NCBI GenBank assembly: GCA_027563935.2
Contig: CM050451.1
Location: forward strand, 27,047,565 to 27,111,564
Length of the DNA: 64,000 nucleotides
DNA from: Costus lasius
Lineage: Eukaryota; Streptophyta; Magnoliopsida; Zingiberales; Costaceae
Reading direction: 5' to 3'
Position numbers and translations under genes: made by a program
The notes under the pieces: generated by a model
Databases searched by the model: none
What the model was told of the DNA's origin: nothing
The model's input: only the letters and a program-made list of their open reading frames with translations
Shown here: piece after piece, positions 1 through 12,345 of the stretch
Position numbering within the stretch: the first letter of the stretch is position 1
Layout of the letters: the number at the start of each line of letters is the position of its first letter

Positions 1-2
1 CT

Positions 3-2195
3 TTGTGGATGTATGCATTAAGGACTGCTGTATATCTCTTAAACAGGGTTCCTAGTAAGACAGTTCCTAAGACTCCTTATGAACTGTGGACAGGAAGGAA
101 ACCCAGTTTAAGACATCTCCATGTTTGGGGGTGCCCAGCAGAAGTAAGAGTATACAACCCACAAGAAAAGAAATTAGATTCTAGGACAGTCAGTGGGTTT
201 TTCATTGGCTATCCTGAAAAATCTAAGGGGTATAGGTTCTATTGTCCTAACCATAGTACGAGGATAGTTGAATCTGGTAATGCTAGGTTCATTGAGATTG
301 GAGAGGTCAGTGGGAGTGGGAAACCACAAATGTTGGATATTCAGGAAATTCAGATAGATTCTGTTCCATCTGAAATTCTGAATGAAAGTGATGTCCCAAG
401 TGTTGTATTACAGTCAGACCACACACAGGAACAACACATTACTAATCCAACATCACTGAATGAAAGTGAATCCAATGAACCAGTCACAAGTAATGACAAT
501 TTGAATGAACCACAGGAAATAGCATTGAGGAGGTCTGTAAGGCAAAGACGCTCCGCTATTTCAGATGACTATGTGGTTTATTCAGTTGAGAATGAATGTG
601 ACATAAGCATTGACAAAGATCCAATTTCAGTCCATGAAGCCATGAATAGTGACAATTCAGAGAATTGGATTAATGCTATGAAAGATGAGTTTAAATCTAT
701 GGCTGATAATCAAGTGTGGGACCTTGTAGATTTACCTGATGCTTGCAAATGTGTCGGCTGTAAGTGGGTCTTTAAGACCAAGCGCGACTCTAAGGGCAAC
801 ATCGAAAGGTACAAGGCTAGACTTGTTGCCAAAGGTTTTACTCAGAGAGATGGCATTGATTACAAAGAGACTTTCTCTCCAGTATCTAGAAAGGACTCTT
901 TGCGAATTGTTATGGCTTTGGTGGCTCATTATGATCTTGAGCTTCACCAAATGGATGTAAAGACCACCTTCTTGAATGGTGACTTAGAGGAGGAAGTGTA
1001 TATGAACCAGCTTGAAGGGTTTGAGACCACAGGTAAAGAGAGATTAGTGTGTAAATTAAAGAAGTCAATATATGGACTAAAACAAGCTTCCAGACAATGG
1101 TATCTAAAGTTTAATGATATCATTACTGCCTATGGTTTTGTAGAGAATCCTGTTGACAGGTGTATCTACATGAAAGTGCAGGGAAGTAAGTTTATGATAG
1201 TAGTCCTTTATGTTGATGATATATTGCTAGCCATTAACAATAAAGGTATGTTACATGATGTAAAGGGTTTTCTCTCTAACAGCTTTGAAATGAAAGATAT
1301 GGGTGAGGCATCCTTTGTGATTGGAATAGAAATATTCCGTGATAGATCACAAGGACTGTTAGGATTGTCTCAGAAAAGTTACATATCTAAGGTGTTAGAG
1401 AGATATCGTATGGATAAATGCTCTGCAGGGATTGTTCCAATACAGAAGGGTGACAAATTCAGTGAAAAGCAATGTCCCCAAGCTGAATTAGAACGGAAAA
1501 GTATGGATGTCATTCCTTATGCTTCAGTGGTAGGGAGTCTGATGTATGCTCAGACATGTACTCGGCCGGATATCAATTTTGCTGTTGGTATGCTCGGCCG
1601 GTATTAAAGTAATCCAGGAATGTGCCACTGGCAAGCTGCAAAGAAAGTCCTTCGGTATTTACAAGGCACCAAGGACCACATGCTCGTGTATAGGAGATCT
1701 CAGGAGGATCTTGAAGTGATCGGCTATTCAGATTCAGATTATGCCGGATGTGTGGATACCAGAAAATCCACATTTGGGTATGTTTTCCTTCTTGCAGGAG
1801 GAGCTATATCCTGGAAAAGCGGCAAACAGTCAGTCATTGCTGCTTCAACTATGGAAGCCGAATTTGTGGCATGCTTTGAGGCCACAGTTCAAGGAAAATG
1901 GCTGCGGAACTTTATCTCAGGTCTTGGACTAGTCGACAGCATAGCCAAGCCGCTGAGATTGTATTGTGACAACACCGCAGCAGTCTTCTTCGCAAAGAAT
2001 GACAGATACTCCAAGGGTGCCAAGCATATGGACTTGAAGTATCTGGCTGTAAAGGAAGAAGTGCAAAAGCATACTGTGTCAATTGAGCATATAAGCACTG
2101 AGCTTATGATAGCGGATCCGTTAACTAAAGGATTATCGCCCAAGACATTTTCTAGACATGTTGTAGAGATGGGCATAATAGAAAAGCCTTGTTAA
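3..2195 (+). pseudogene. Copia pol: integrase end, reverse transcriptase, RNase H
   Basis: Retrotransposon polyprotein, which makes and inserts cDNA in virus-like particles. The reading frame enters from outside the window inside integrase (LNRVPSK...ELWTGRKPS, about residues 13-35). It then has the Copia RT domain (VWDLVDLP near 240, catalytic YVDD at 403-406, encoded 1209-1220). RNase H follows from 1620, with SDSDYAG, STMEAEF and LYCDNTA motifs and the closing ADPLTKGL. A single in-frame TAA at 1605-1607 separates the two long frames; the related copy at 11.8 kb has a glutamine codon there. The frame resumes immediately after it, so this looks like one nonsense mutation in an otherwise well-preserved pol. 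Not a host gene. Confidence 0.9.
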
Positions 2196-2604
2196 CATTA
2201 TCGTTGATCTTATATGCATATGTAAGGAATGCTCATGTAAAGTTTTTGATACATTTATTGTGGAATTCCAATAAAATTGTTGCTTTTGCTAATTACTTAT
2301 TTCACATGTAAAGTTATGCATATTAAAGTGATGTGAATATAAGTGTTTTGAGGAATGAAGTGTTTCCTCATAGAAAAGTTTATTGAGAAATTACTGTTTA
2401 TTCTCAATATCTAAAAGTTTAATTGGGTTGATTCTATTGTGGTACATGGAAGGAATCACATCAATGGTGAGTGATGTGTGCCTGCCATGATTCGATAGAG
2501 TTAATTCAATGAAAGGACTTATAGATGATTGGATATATGGTATTGATCAATTAAAGTTAAGTTGTGTTTAAACCTGTTTAGGACATATGAGCCAAGTGGG
2601 AGAA

Positions 2605-3320
2605 TGTTAGAAAATTTCCGTAATATGGATGCGCCGAAATTTTCTCCGTAATGTGGCTCACATGTGTACACGGTTTAGTATGGACAACTTGATCCAATCA
2701 TGTTCGATTCGCTGATCGGACGGACCAGCTCGTGATGATGGAGTGGGTATGATAGTGGGTCAGCGAATGGGTTAGTCAACCCTCACCCCTTTCTCTAATT
2801 GATTTAAAGGAAATCGGAATAAATTTATTTGGAAGTGATTAGTCGTGGATGAGGATTAAAAGGAATTAATTAATTATATTTTATAATTAATTAAACGAGA
2901 ACGTGAGTAAGAGATGGAAAGTTTAGAATAAAATAATAATTATTTATTCTATTTAAAGTTTTCTCTCACGATTTTCATTCAACCCTTTTGTTTTCCTCTC
3001 TCACGCACGTAACTCGAGGGTTACTATGCGTTCTTCTTTCTTTTCCAAATTGAAAACGGCGGTTGACATTTTGGTTTTGCTAATCTCTCTCTCGCACGGT
3101 TTTCGAGAAAGAGATTAAGTGTAATAGAGAATGCTTTCGTAGAAAGGCTTCCGGATTTTCTACTCCTGATCATCGAGGAGGAATTGAAAGGCAAAGGAAA
3201 GGGGCGAAAAGACATTCCCTATTATTTCCGTGAAGAAACCGTTTGCGATGGAGAAAGGTACGCGAAGTTATTAGAGTTTTAATCCAGTATATAGTACAGG
3301 TTGATTAATTCGGTGTTACA
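2605..3320 (+). repeat. Copia 3' LTR (right border tentative)
   Basis: The LTR begins TGTTAG directly after a purine-rich tract. A plausible end is the GTGTTACA at 3313-3320, giving 716 bp and the usual TG...CA termini. No second copy lies in the window, so the end is an inference; another CA nearby could be the true border. Confidence 0.5.
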
Positions 3321-3884
3321 AGATCCTTATATGCATTTACTGTTTTCCGCTGCGCATATTCTGAATTCTGATGCCGCATGTGTAAAGTTCCTTCAAAATT
3401 AACTTAGGGATATAATTTTGTTTTGGTTGCGTGATTTGGATTTCATCTTTGTTGATGTCGTCTCTGACGTCAGTTTTGAAATCATGTTTTTTCTTTTTTT
3501 TTTTCATTGTTGTCACTGCGTCCCACCACTGTCTTCTTCAGTATTCAAATCAGGGCTTCTGCCCTAATTTTGGTAGACATTGTTGGCATGGAGAAATTGT
3601 TACAATCTATGTTTTCTTCTCTGTCATTGCCGGTTTTCTTTTGTCATCATTTTCTCTTTTCGCCATTTGATTTGATTTCCTATATTCCCATCCGTTTCGA
3701 AGATCCATTTTTTTGGTTCAGTGAATTGACGTTTTCCGCTGTAATGAAAGCGGCTGTGAGGGATTTGGGATTTTCAAGTGATTACGGTTTTTTCGATTTG
3801 GGATTTTTGCCAATATTAAAAATATATACTCTAAAAGATCAATTGATTAACTGCTAATCTTTTTCTTCATTAACTTGATAATGT
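3321..3884. other. T-rich non-coding stretch
   Basis: Pyrimidine-rich sequence with short chance reading frames (around 3431-3857). No recognisable protein, RNA gene or repeat border was found. It separates the Copia LTR from the terpene synthase fragment. Confidence 0.4.
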
Positions 3885-4288
3885 TCTTAAAGCATGGAAG
3901 GTTGTAAGGCAGATCAAGCCCAAGACACTTAGCTTCGTTCAGAGTAGCCAGAAATGAGATCTCAAACCCACAAGTTACCTCTGTCTATGTGATCTTGTTC
4001 AATCCTCTAAGTGTGAAGGGCAAGAACGCAGGACAGAGTACACAACAGCCTATTGTAGAGGAGGAAGAAGCTAGGCTCCCCCCGTGAGCCATCCTCTAGC
4101 TGATTGCTGAGGATCCAGTCCAAGCTCATGGGGAAGTGCGGCTTGTTCAGGTTAGTGGTGGAAGGAATCCTGGCCACCCACGCAGTGTCATAAACTGATG
4201 GACTCATCTCTCTGTTGTTCATTGACAGAAATATCTCTTTAATCTCTCTACCAACTCGTCGATCCTCGCCTTCTCCTTCTCCTCCCAC
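3885..4288 (-). pseudogene. class II diterpene synthase fragment (copalyl diphosphate synthase-like)
   Basis: Read on the - strand, the fragment matches the N-terminal beta/gamma-domain region of plant ent-copalyl diphosphate synthase/kaurene synthase enzymes. An E/K-rich lead is followed by [15 protein letters not shown], then [17 protein letters not shown] and a block ending [10 protein letters not shown]. The family usually has DGSWG where this copy has DGSRG. After a stop near 4007 and a short loss or frameshift, a second block (GFEISFLATLNEAKCLGLDLPY) appears in another frame at about 3890-3960; family members carry this block a few dozen residues further on. The catalytic DXDD region and the class I domain are absent. 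These enzymes make gibberellin or diterpenoid precursors in plastids; this copy cannot. A partial exon left by duplication or carried by a transposon is likely. Confidence 0.75.
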
Positions 4289-5058
4289 TCCAGCTGTTGC
4301 CGGTCGCCTCCAACCTAGCCTGCACTGCAGCCACCTAGACGCTCCAAGCCCTACTCCTTATTTGACATCGCTCCAAGTTGGAAACCGGAGGCGTCGGAGC
4401 GTCAGCAAAGCATCCCTCGAGCGTTAGCAGAGCGTAGCTCGAGCGTCAGCAAAGCGTCGCTCGAGCGTCAGCAAGTCGCTCGAGCGTCAGCAAAGCGTCG
4501 CTCGAGCATCAGCGGAGCATCGCTGCTCGCTGGCTGGAGCTGGATCTTGCGAGAGCTACGGTCGCTGGCTAGAGTAGGAGCTGCTGGACATCGCTCGAGC
4601 TAGAAGGCAGAGGCGTTGAAACGTCAGAGCATTAGCGGATTGTCGCTACTCGTTGGCTGGAGCTGAAGTTGGAATCAGATCCTCGCTGGCTGGAGATTGC
4701 TGGCACTAGCTAGAGCTGAAGCTGGAATCGGATCCTCATTGGCTGGAGGTCTCTGCTCGCTGGCGTCGGAGCGTCACTGCTCGCTGGCGTCAAAATCGCT
4801 TGCAGCTAGATCTAGACGGCAGAGAAGCGGAAGGAACGTCAGAAGTGGCCGGAGGCGTTGGAGGTCGGCGATGAGTCATTGTTGCGACGGAGCTGGCAAG
4901 GTGCCGGGGGAAGCGGAGTGCGGAAGCGGTGAGGTAGGGAGCTGCTGATTCCTAGGGTGGGGCAGCTATTTTTCGCTCCAGCAAAATCAGCCCCAAACAT
5001 CGTAAGAACAATAAATTTAGCTGGCCGGCAGCCGCAAACCGGCCCATAACGGGTCAAT
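4289..5058. other. GC-rich non-coding block with short repeats
   Basis: Markedly GC-rich compared with its surroundings. It consists of variations on GCTCGCTGGCTGGAGCTG and GAGCGTCAGCAAAGCG. The small open frames here are by-products of the repeats and resemble no protein I know. It may be the interior of a non-autonomous DNA transposon, but no matching terminal repeats were found. Confidence 0.4.
4391..4535. repeat. about 22-bp tandem repeat (GCTCGAGCGTCAGCAAAGCGTC)
   Basis: About six imperfect head-to-tail copies of a roughly 22-bp GC-rich unit containing CTCGAGCGTCAGC, some shortened. Each unit carries an XhoI-like CTCGAG palindrome. No function is evident. Confidence 0.75.
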
Positions 5059-5938
5059 CTAGTACATCCTTAAGCAAATGCACTTGTGTTCTTGCTTTGG
5101 TGCCTAACATTCAACCAACTCCACACTAGTCTCACATGCACCAAAATTATCTCTTATCTACTAAGGCACTTGACTAGGGACACTTTGAGAATGGACAAGT
5201 CAAACTCTAGAGACATTATCATGTAATCCTATGCAACTCGATGTATAGTGAAAACATAATAACAATGATGTCATTATTATTAATAAAATTTATTACAATA
5301 CACATGAAAAGACTACTACATAATTGGTTTTCAAGCTATATACACTAACAATCATCACATGGGACACCTTATTTCTTTTAGTATTTGTTCCTTAGAGAAA
5401 TATAAGTTCATGATAAATATTATAAAAAAAACATACAAATAATGTTGATAACAAATTTTAATCACCCTAATATAAATAAAAATTTGTAAAAATATTTTTT
5501 CTTATATTCTTATTAAAATAAATAATTATATAAGAATATATAAAGTATAAATATTAATACTAAATTTAATTTAAAATGATATGAATATAAATTTTCAATT
5601 CAATTTGTCTCTAATATAAATAAAATTATAAAAAGGTTCTCTCTAAATTATCTTTTATTCTTCTTAAAAAATATGACCTCATATAAAACATATTAAAAAT
5701 AATTTAACAATGATCTTTCAAGTATCTAATTTCTTCATAAAATAAAAACAATATAAATATAAAATCTAATATATATCTTATACTAGAAGATAATAGTAGA
5801 CGGATGTCTAATTAATCTTGTTTAACGTATAATTTATATAATTGTAGATTAAATTAGATAGCAAATGTAGTTGGATGTCAATTAATCCTATTTAACATAT
5901 AATTTATATTATTGTAGACCAAATCAATGTTGATAGTA
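5059..5938. other. AT-rich intergenic DNA with a two-copy repeat
   Basis: Strongly AT-rich sequence without coding signal. At about 5789-5925 a roughly 70-bp block (GATGTCTAATTAATCTTGTTTAAC...) is duplicated in tandem with divergence. The second Copia element is inserted just after it. Confidence 0.5.
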
Positions 5939-5943
5939 GTTTA

Positions 5944-6386
5944 TGTAGGTTATTTTATGGTCCATATATTATAATCTATTAATTATTTAAAATAACTTAT
6001 CATATTTTAATAATTGATAAGTTTTTAAATCCTATTGGTTACAAGTATTATTTGTTAACATGTGCATTAATGGGATGTGGGTTATAATGGATAAAACGAA
6101 ACGGGTCCTCTTTCTACCCTTTAATGTAAATTATCTATCAATAAAAGGATGATGTGGTCTTCAATCATGTATCAAGGGGTCAAGAGAGAAGTCTAGTTTC
6201 ATCAAACAAAAGATTATTTTAATCAATTATTATTATCAAATCATCATGGATCAAGGTATGATTTTATTCTTGAATTTTGTTATGCATGTGAAAATTATAT
6301 AGTTCAAAGATCTTGATATAATGCTAATGTAATTATAATATATGTTATTATTTACATAATAATAATACAAATAAAATTATCTTACA
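5944..6386 (+). repeat. Copia 2 5' LTR
   Basis: A 443-bp LTR, nearly the same as 13291-13721. It begins TGTAGGTTATTTT and ends AAAATTATCTTACA. It should contain the element's promoter. The two LTRs differ by scattered substitutions and small indels, so the insertion is not recent. Confidence 0.95.
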
Positions 6387-6388
6387 TG

Positions 6389-6400
6389 TGGTATCAGAGC
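6389..6400 (+). promoter_or_regulatory. primer-binding site, initiator tRNA-Met
   Basis: TGGTATCAGAGC lies two bases after the 5' LTR. It is complementary to the 3' end of plant initiator methionine tRNA, the usual minus-strand primer of Copia elements. Confidence 0.95.
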
Positions 6401-7504
6401 CATGATTTTAGAACATATAATTTTCCATTAATATTTATTTATTTTAGCTATATTTATGGCATGATGATAATATTCTGCGTCAATTCTGATTTCAGGTATA
6501 TATAAATAAATTAGAAGTTATGTGTTTAAGTTGGACACATAATTATGATAGAAAATTTGTTTACCATGAACGTTATATAAATTACATCTTTGATTTCTCT
6601 TTATTTGGATTTATATATTGAAATTAATGCACTAATTAGTTTTGGTTTACTATTTTTATGTGACATATTCTTTACGTGTTTTTCTCTTTCATTGGTTTAA
6701 ATGTTTTAATGTTTCCTTAATCATTTGTGACATATTTATAAAGTTTAATAACTAATAGTAACATTTGAAATATAATGGATTAAGTTATATGAATAATTTT
6801 ATTTTATGACTTCTTTAGAATTAATTAATGTGATTAACATCATAGTGAAAATATTATATATAGTTATGTTTAAACAAAATTTTTTTTTAAAGAAACTTTT
6901 ATTAAGTTGTATAACATTACAATTAATTTGGAATCTATATTATGAATAATTTGTTAGTCACCAAAGTGGCCAAATTAGAATATTTCTATAGATGCCAAAT
7001 TAAAATTTCAATCACCCATTATTATGTGATGTTACTAAAAGGATAACATGATGATATATATTATATTAATGGGTATATTGAAATTCATTGATTATAAAAT
7101 ATTTAGGAATCACCCAAAGGTTGATTAGTTATTTTGTAATCATGAACATGACAATGGTTAATTGATATATTTGGTTAGATATGTTTGGTACATCTAAAGA
7201 TTATTGGCATGCCTAATTAAAATATACTTCAATTACTAATTATGTTAAAATAATAAGCATTGATAATATTTATTGTTGTGCGTTGTTGGATCACCCAAAG
7301 GAGAACATCAATGCACATTTATTTTTATCATCTGAATCTATATTATATGTTTATTTAAAACTTGAAGCATTAATGTATGAGCATTTTATTTATTTGCAGC
7401 ATTTGGTCCTATTTCTCTTCATTCACAAGCTTCATCTATTATAAAGTTCAATGGGCTTAATTTTTCTGAATGGTTTGAATTAAGTTCAGTTTCACAGAGG
7501 AATT

Positions 7505-8190
7505 TTGGATCTTGATTTAGCACTTATACATGATAAGCCTAATGATATCACTGACTCTAGCAGTGCAAAAGAAATATCTTTCTATAATGCTTGGGAAAGA
7601 TCAAATAAAATGAGTTTAATGTTTATGCGAATGACAATAGCAGAGAACATCAAGTCAACAATTTCTAAAACTGATAGTGCAAAAGTTTTTATGGAATTAG
7701 TAAAAAGTGTGTCCCATTCTGACATTGCTGATAAGTCAATTGTTGGGACATTAATGGGTACATTAACCACCAAGAAGTTCGATGGTTCTCATACCATGCA
7801 TGAGCACCTTATTGAAATGATAAATATAGCAGCAAGATTGGGATCCATGAGAATGAAAGTTGATGAAAGCTTTCTTGTGACATTCATCATGAACTCCTTG
7901 ACTCCTCAATATGGTCCATTCCAAATAAATTACAATACAATAAAAGATAAATGGAATGTGACAGAATTGCAAACTTTGCCTATTCAAGAGGAAGCAAGAT
8001 TAAAAAAACAAAAAACTCACTCAATTAATCTCATGGGTCAATAAGGAGCTAAAAATAAATCAAGAAAGATGAATCCAAAGGGTAATAAAGGACTGTTGAA
8101 GGTTAATAAGTCATCTACCCAAATCCAAAAGAAGGAAAAAAAAATGGTTGTCATTTTTGTGGAAAGTCTGGACACCATAAGAAAGATTGC
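7505..8190 (+). pseudogene. Copia gag (capsid) with zinc knuckle
   Basis: Copia gag (UBN2-type) homology: an open stretch of 179 residues at 7505-8044, including MTIAENIKST and the region around LMGTLTTKKFDGSHTMHEHL. It ends at TAA 8042-8044. The nucleocapsid zinc knuckle CX2CX4HX4C (CHFCGKSGHHKKDC) is encoded at 8149-8190 in a different frame. A frameshift therefore lies between the two, possibly in the A-rich run near 8137-8144. The gag start before 7505 is also disrupted (short matching frames from about 7400). Confidence 0.85.
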
Positions 8191-8277
8191 CTAAAACGTA
8201 AGGCATGGTTCGAAAGTAGAGGTAAGCATAATGCTTTCATATGTTTCGAATCAAATTTTATTGAAGTTCCTTTTAAT

Positions 8278-9794
8278 ACTTGGTGAATTGATTCTGGTTG
8301 TACTACTCATATTTCAAATATGATGAGGGATTCCTTATGACCCAAACCATAAACGCAAATGAAAATTTTGTGCTTATGGGAAATTGAGTCAAAGCTCTAG
8401 TTGAAGCCATTGGAACTTATCGTTTGATTTTAGACACTAGACATCATTTAGATCTTTTCCAAACTCTTTATGTTCCTTTTGTTTCTCGTAATTTAATTTC
8501 TTTATCAAAACTTAATACAGCTGGATACTCTTTTAAGTTTGGAAATATATGTTGTAGCTTGTTTAAACACAATCATTTTATTAGTTCTGGTGTTCTTTAT
8601 GATGGCTTATATAAAATAAATCTTGATAATCTATTTGTTGAGACTCTATTAACTTTGCATCATCCTCTTGGTACCAAACGAGGTTTAATAGATGAAAGTT
8701 CTACTTACCTGTGGCATAAATGTTTAGGTCACATATCCAAAGAAAAATATAAGGATTAATAAAAAATAATATCCTTCCTGATTTGGATTTTACTGATTTT
8801 GGTATTTGTGTAGATTGTATTAAAGGAAAATACACAAAATATACAAATAAGAAGAAAGCCACAAGAAGCACACAACTCCTTGAACTTTTACACACCGATA
8901 TATATGGACCTTTTGATATTCTATCATCTGGTGGAGAAAAATATTTTATCACCTTTATCCATGATTTTTCACGTCATGGATATATCTATTTGTTGCATAA
9001 AAAAATCTCAATTAGTAAATGTCTTAGAGGTATTTATTACTGAGATTGAAAGACAATTAGATACAAAAGTGAAAATTATTAGACCTGATAGAGGTGATGA
9101 ATATTATGGAAGGTATAATGAACTTGGACAACACCCCGGTCCATTTGCTAAATTTCTTGAAAGGCATGGTATATGTGCTCAATATATAATGCCAGGAACA
9201 CCAGAACAAAATGGTGTTGCAGAAAGGCGTAATCGTACCTTAATGGATATAGTTAGAAGCATGTTATGTTATTCTTTTCTACCCTTGTCATTGTGGATGC
9301 ATGCCTTAAAAACTGTCATGTATATATTAAATAGGGTTCCTAGTAAAGCAGTTCAAAAGACTCCTTTTGAACTATGGATAGGAAGAAAACCTAGTTTAAG
9401 GCACCTACATATATGGGGTTGCCCGACAGAAGTAAGAATTTATAATCCACTTGAAAAGAAATTGGATTTAAAAATAACAAGTGGTTTCTTCATTGGTTAT
9501 CCAGAAAAATCTAAAGTTTATTGCCTTAGCCATAGTACAAGAATTGTTGAAATTGGAAATACAAAATTTATTAAAAATGGTGACATTAGTGGGAGTATAG
9601 AACCACATAAAGTTGAAATTCAAGAAGTCTTGGTAGAGTTTTCTTTACCTAAAACTTCTTCTAATGGTTTTGTTCCCATAGTTGCTAGACAACTAGGCAA
9701 CATACAAAAACAACAAACATATGATGTAACACCTCATAGTGAAGATGCTACCAATGAACCAATAGTGATCCAATTTCATTTTCAAAAGCCATAG
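8278..9794 (+). pseudogene. Copia protease and integrase
   Basis: The aspartic protease active-site motif IDSGCTTHI starts at 8287, directly preceded by a TGA stop (8284-8286). A pre-integrase zinc-binding segment follows (WHKCLGHIS near 8711, CVDCIKGK near 8813). The integrase core comes next, with HTDIYGPF, RPDRGDEY and GVAERRNRT carrying the expected catalytic D, D and E positions. Several stops and frame changes (8757-8759, about 9010, 9792) break the polyprotein. The last part parallels the start of Copia element 1. Confidence 0.88.
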
Positions 9795-9826
9795 AAAGTA
9801 ATAATTCTATTAAGTGGTTAGATGTC

Positions 9827-12330
9827 ATGAAAGAAGAGTTAAAATCAATGAATGATAATGAAGTCTGGGATATTGTTGAATTACCAAAAGGTTGTAAAAG
9901 AGTTGGGTATAAATGGGTCTTTAAGATCAAACGCGACTCTAATGGCAATATCGAACACTATAAAGCTAGACTTGTTGCAAAAGGCTTCACTCAAAAGGAT
10001 GACATTGACTACAAAGAGACTTTTTCTCCAGTTTTGAAAAAGGACTCATTTAGAATTATTATGGCAATGGTAGCTCATTATGATTTAGAGCTTCACTAAA
10101 TGGATGTAAAAACTGCCTTTCTAAATGGGAATTTAGAAGAAGAGGTCTACATGAATCAACCTGAGAGTTTTATAATTAAAGGAAAGGAACACATGGTATG
10201 TAAACTTAAAAGGTCAATGGGCTAGTTTGGTATAGCTGAAACTTATAACTTTTGCTGGTTGGAAAAGTACTAGTTGAAAAGTAGCTGGCTGAAAAAATTC
10301 AAAAGTGTTTGGGTAAATAGCTGTGCTGGTTAACAATTGTATTGTACTATTATAAGCCAATTTGGATAGATCAATGCATTTAAGATTAAGATTAATCAGA
10401 GTTCTTACTGAATTAATGTAAATGGTTTAACTTGGCAATATCTGTATTCCCCTTCGCTAGAACTCAACGAAAAGAACACCCAAACTGGATGCAAAAAATC
10501 AACCAACATCTCTTAATATCCAATTCACAATCGAATTGCAATTCCTTCAGCTCCTGCATGGAACACAATCAGGATGAAGAGAAATCTTGGTCAGGATTGC
10601 TGTTAGTTATTGATGAACATTTTTCAGCGATTGTCCAGGTGGTGCGAGGATCTCATTGTTCCTGCACTCGCTGCTGCAACATGCTTTCTCCAGGTGGTGC
10701 GACGATGACGGGCGGATCAAGAGAACGGGTAAAGATCAAAACTTGAAAAACATGTTTGGAAAGTTAGCATGTTATAGGGTCGGCGGTGTCGGCAGATCGG
10801 TGGCATTGGGAGGAAAAAAAGCCTTGTGTGGTAAAAGAGAGCTTCGAAGTTCGCGTGCAAGAGAGTCAGAAGAAAGCTTCCAAAAAGGACTCGTGCGAGC
10901 GGCGGGAGGAGGAATGCCTCATTCGAGCGGAGAGAGAGGAAGATCGGCAACAAGCGTCGACGAGCAGCGGGAGGAGGAAGGCCTCGTTTGAGTGGAGAGA
11001 GAGAAAGATTGGTGGTGAGCGTCGGCAGATCAGTGACGGCAAATGTCCGACGGAAGGAGAGCATTGCGTCCGAGGATCTGGGTCAGGTCAGAGAGAGGAT
11101 AGGCGTGTACAGTAGCAGCGGGTTTTGGGAAGTAGGTGATTCTCAGCTTCTTCCCAACGTTGATGCTTTTGGGTTTGGAACCCAGAAGTTGTAAGCCAAA
11201 CGCTCTAAATTATGAATTTCTGCTATTTTAACCAGCAGAAGTCGTTGACAAGCTGCACCAAACGCAGCCAAAATATGGTCTTAACAAGCTTCCCGACAAT
11301 GGTATCTTAAGTTCAATTATATCATCACTTCCTTCGGATTTAAAGAGAATACTATTGATAGATGTATATATTTGAAGGTTAGTGGGAGCAAATTTATAAT
11401 TCTAATTCTATATGTTGATGATATTTTACTTGCTATTAATAATTATAGTTTATTATTGAGACCAAACAATTTTTCTCATGGAACTTTAAAATGAAAGATT
11501 TAGGTGAGACATCCTATGTGATTGGAATTGAAATAATTCGTGATAGATCACAAGGAATATTGGGAGTATCCCAAAAAACATATATTAATAAAGTTCTAGA
11601 GATATTCAATATGGAGAGGTGCTCTGCAAGTGTTGTTTCAATTTAGAAAGGAGATAAATTGAGCCTTATGCAATGCCCAAGGAATGAATTGGAACGTAAA
11701 GAAATGGATCGAATTCCATATGCTTCTATCATCGGTAGCTTGATATATGCTCAAACATGTACAAGGCCAGACATTAGTTTTGCTGTTAGAATGTTAGGCA
11801 AATATCAAAGTAATCCAAGATTGGATCATTGGAAAGCTGCAAAGAAAGTATTGAGATACTTACAAGGAACAAAAGATTATATGCTCACTTATAGAAAATC
11901 CAATCATCTTGAGGTGATAGGATACTTAGATTCAGATTATGATGGATGTGTTGATACTAGAAAATCCACATTTGGCTATTTATTCCTTTTAGCTGAAGGA
12001 GCATTCTTATGGAAAAGTGCAAAGCAGTTTGTTATCAGTGCATCAACTATGGAGGCTGAATTTGTGGCATGCTTTGAGGCCACTATTCAAGGATTATGGT
12101 TGCGGAACTTTATTTCAGGACTTGGAATTGTTGATAGTATTGTCAAGCCGTTGAAAATTTATTGTGATAATTCTGCAACAGTCTTTTTTTTCTAAAAACG
12201 ACAAGTATTCAAGAGGTACTAAACATATAGAATCGAAATACTTTGCCGTTAAAGAGGAAGTTTAGTTTAGAAACAAAAGAGCGTCAATTGAACACATTAG
12301 CACAAATCTTATGATCGTAGAACCATTGAC
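9827..12330 (+). pseudogene. Copia reverse transcriptase and RNase H, split by a transposon
   Basis: The RT begins VWDIVELPKG at about 9862 and is stopped by TAA at 10097-10099. It is then cut by the DNA transposon at 10219-11269. It resumes at 11270 and reaches the catalytic YVDD at 11411-11422. RNase H occupies 11659-12195 (SDYDGCVDTRKSTFGY, STMEAEF, IYCDNSAT). A shift at the T-run 12183-12190 ends that frame, and the terminal EPLTKGLP is in another frame at about 12320. A further stop lies at 11643-11645. It cannot code for a working polymerase. Confidence 0.88.
10219..11269. mobile_element. PIF/Harbinger-like non-autonomous DNA transposon in Copia RT
   Basis: The Copia reading frame is interrupted exactly here. 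The ends form an imperfect inverted repeat of about 40 bp: GGGCTAGTTTGGTATAGCTG on the left, and the reverse complement of the right end starts GGCTGCGTTTGGTGCAGC. Both continue to a shared CTGCTGGTT/TTGCTGGTT. The flanks read AAT on the left and AAA on the right, which fits a 3-bp duplication with one change. The 1.05-kb interior has no transposase. Its core (about 10770-11160) is GC- and purine-rich, unlike the ends, and may be captured genomic DNA. Superfamily assignment rests on end sequence and duplication length. Confidence 0.75.
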
Positions 12331-12345
12331 AAAAGGATTACCACT

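Larger units (their letters stand above)
1..3320 (+). mobile_element. Ty1/Copia LTR retrotransposon 1, 3' part
   Basis: This is the 3' portion of a Copia element whose 5' half lies outside the window. In order it shows the end of integrase, reverse transcriptase, RNase H, about 400 bp of non-coding sequence, a purine-rich tract (AAGTGGGAGAA, 2594-2604) and a 3' LTR starting TGTTAG at 2605. The domain order integrase before RT identifies Copia rather than Gypsy. The 5' LTR and target duplication cannot be seen. The pol region is clearly related to that of the second Copia element at 5944-13721, but the LTR starts differ, so they are sister families. The right border is tentative. Confidence 0.85.
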
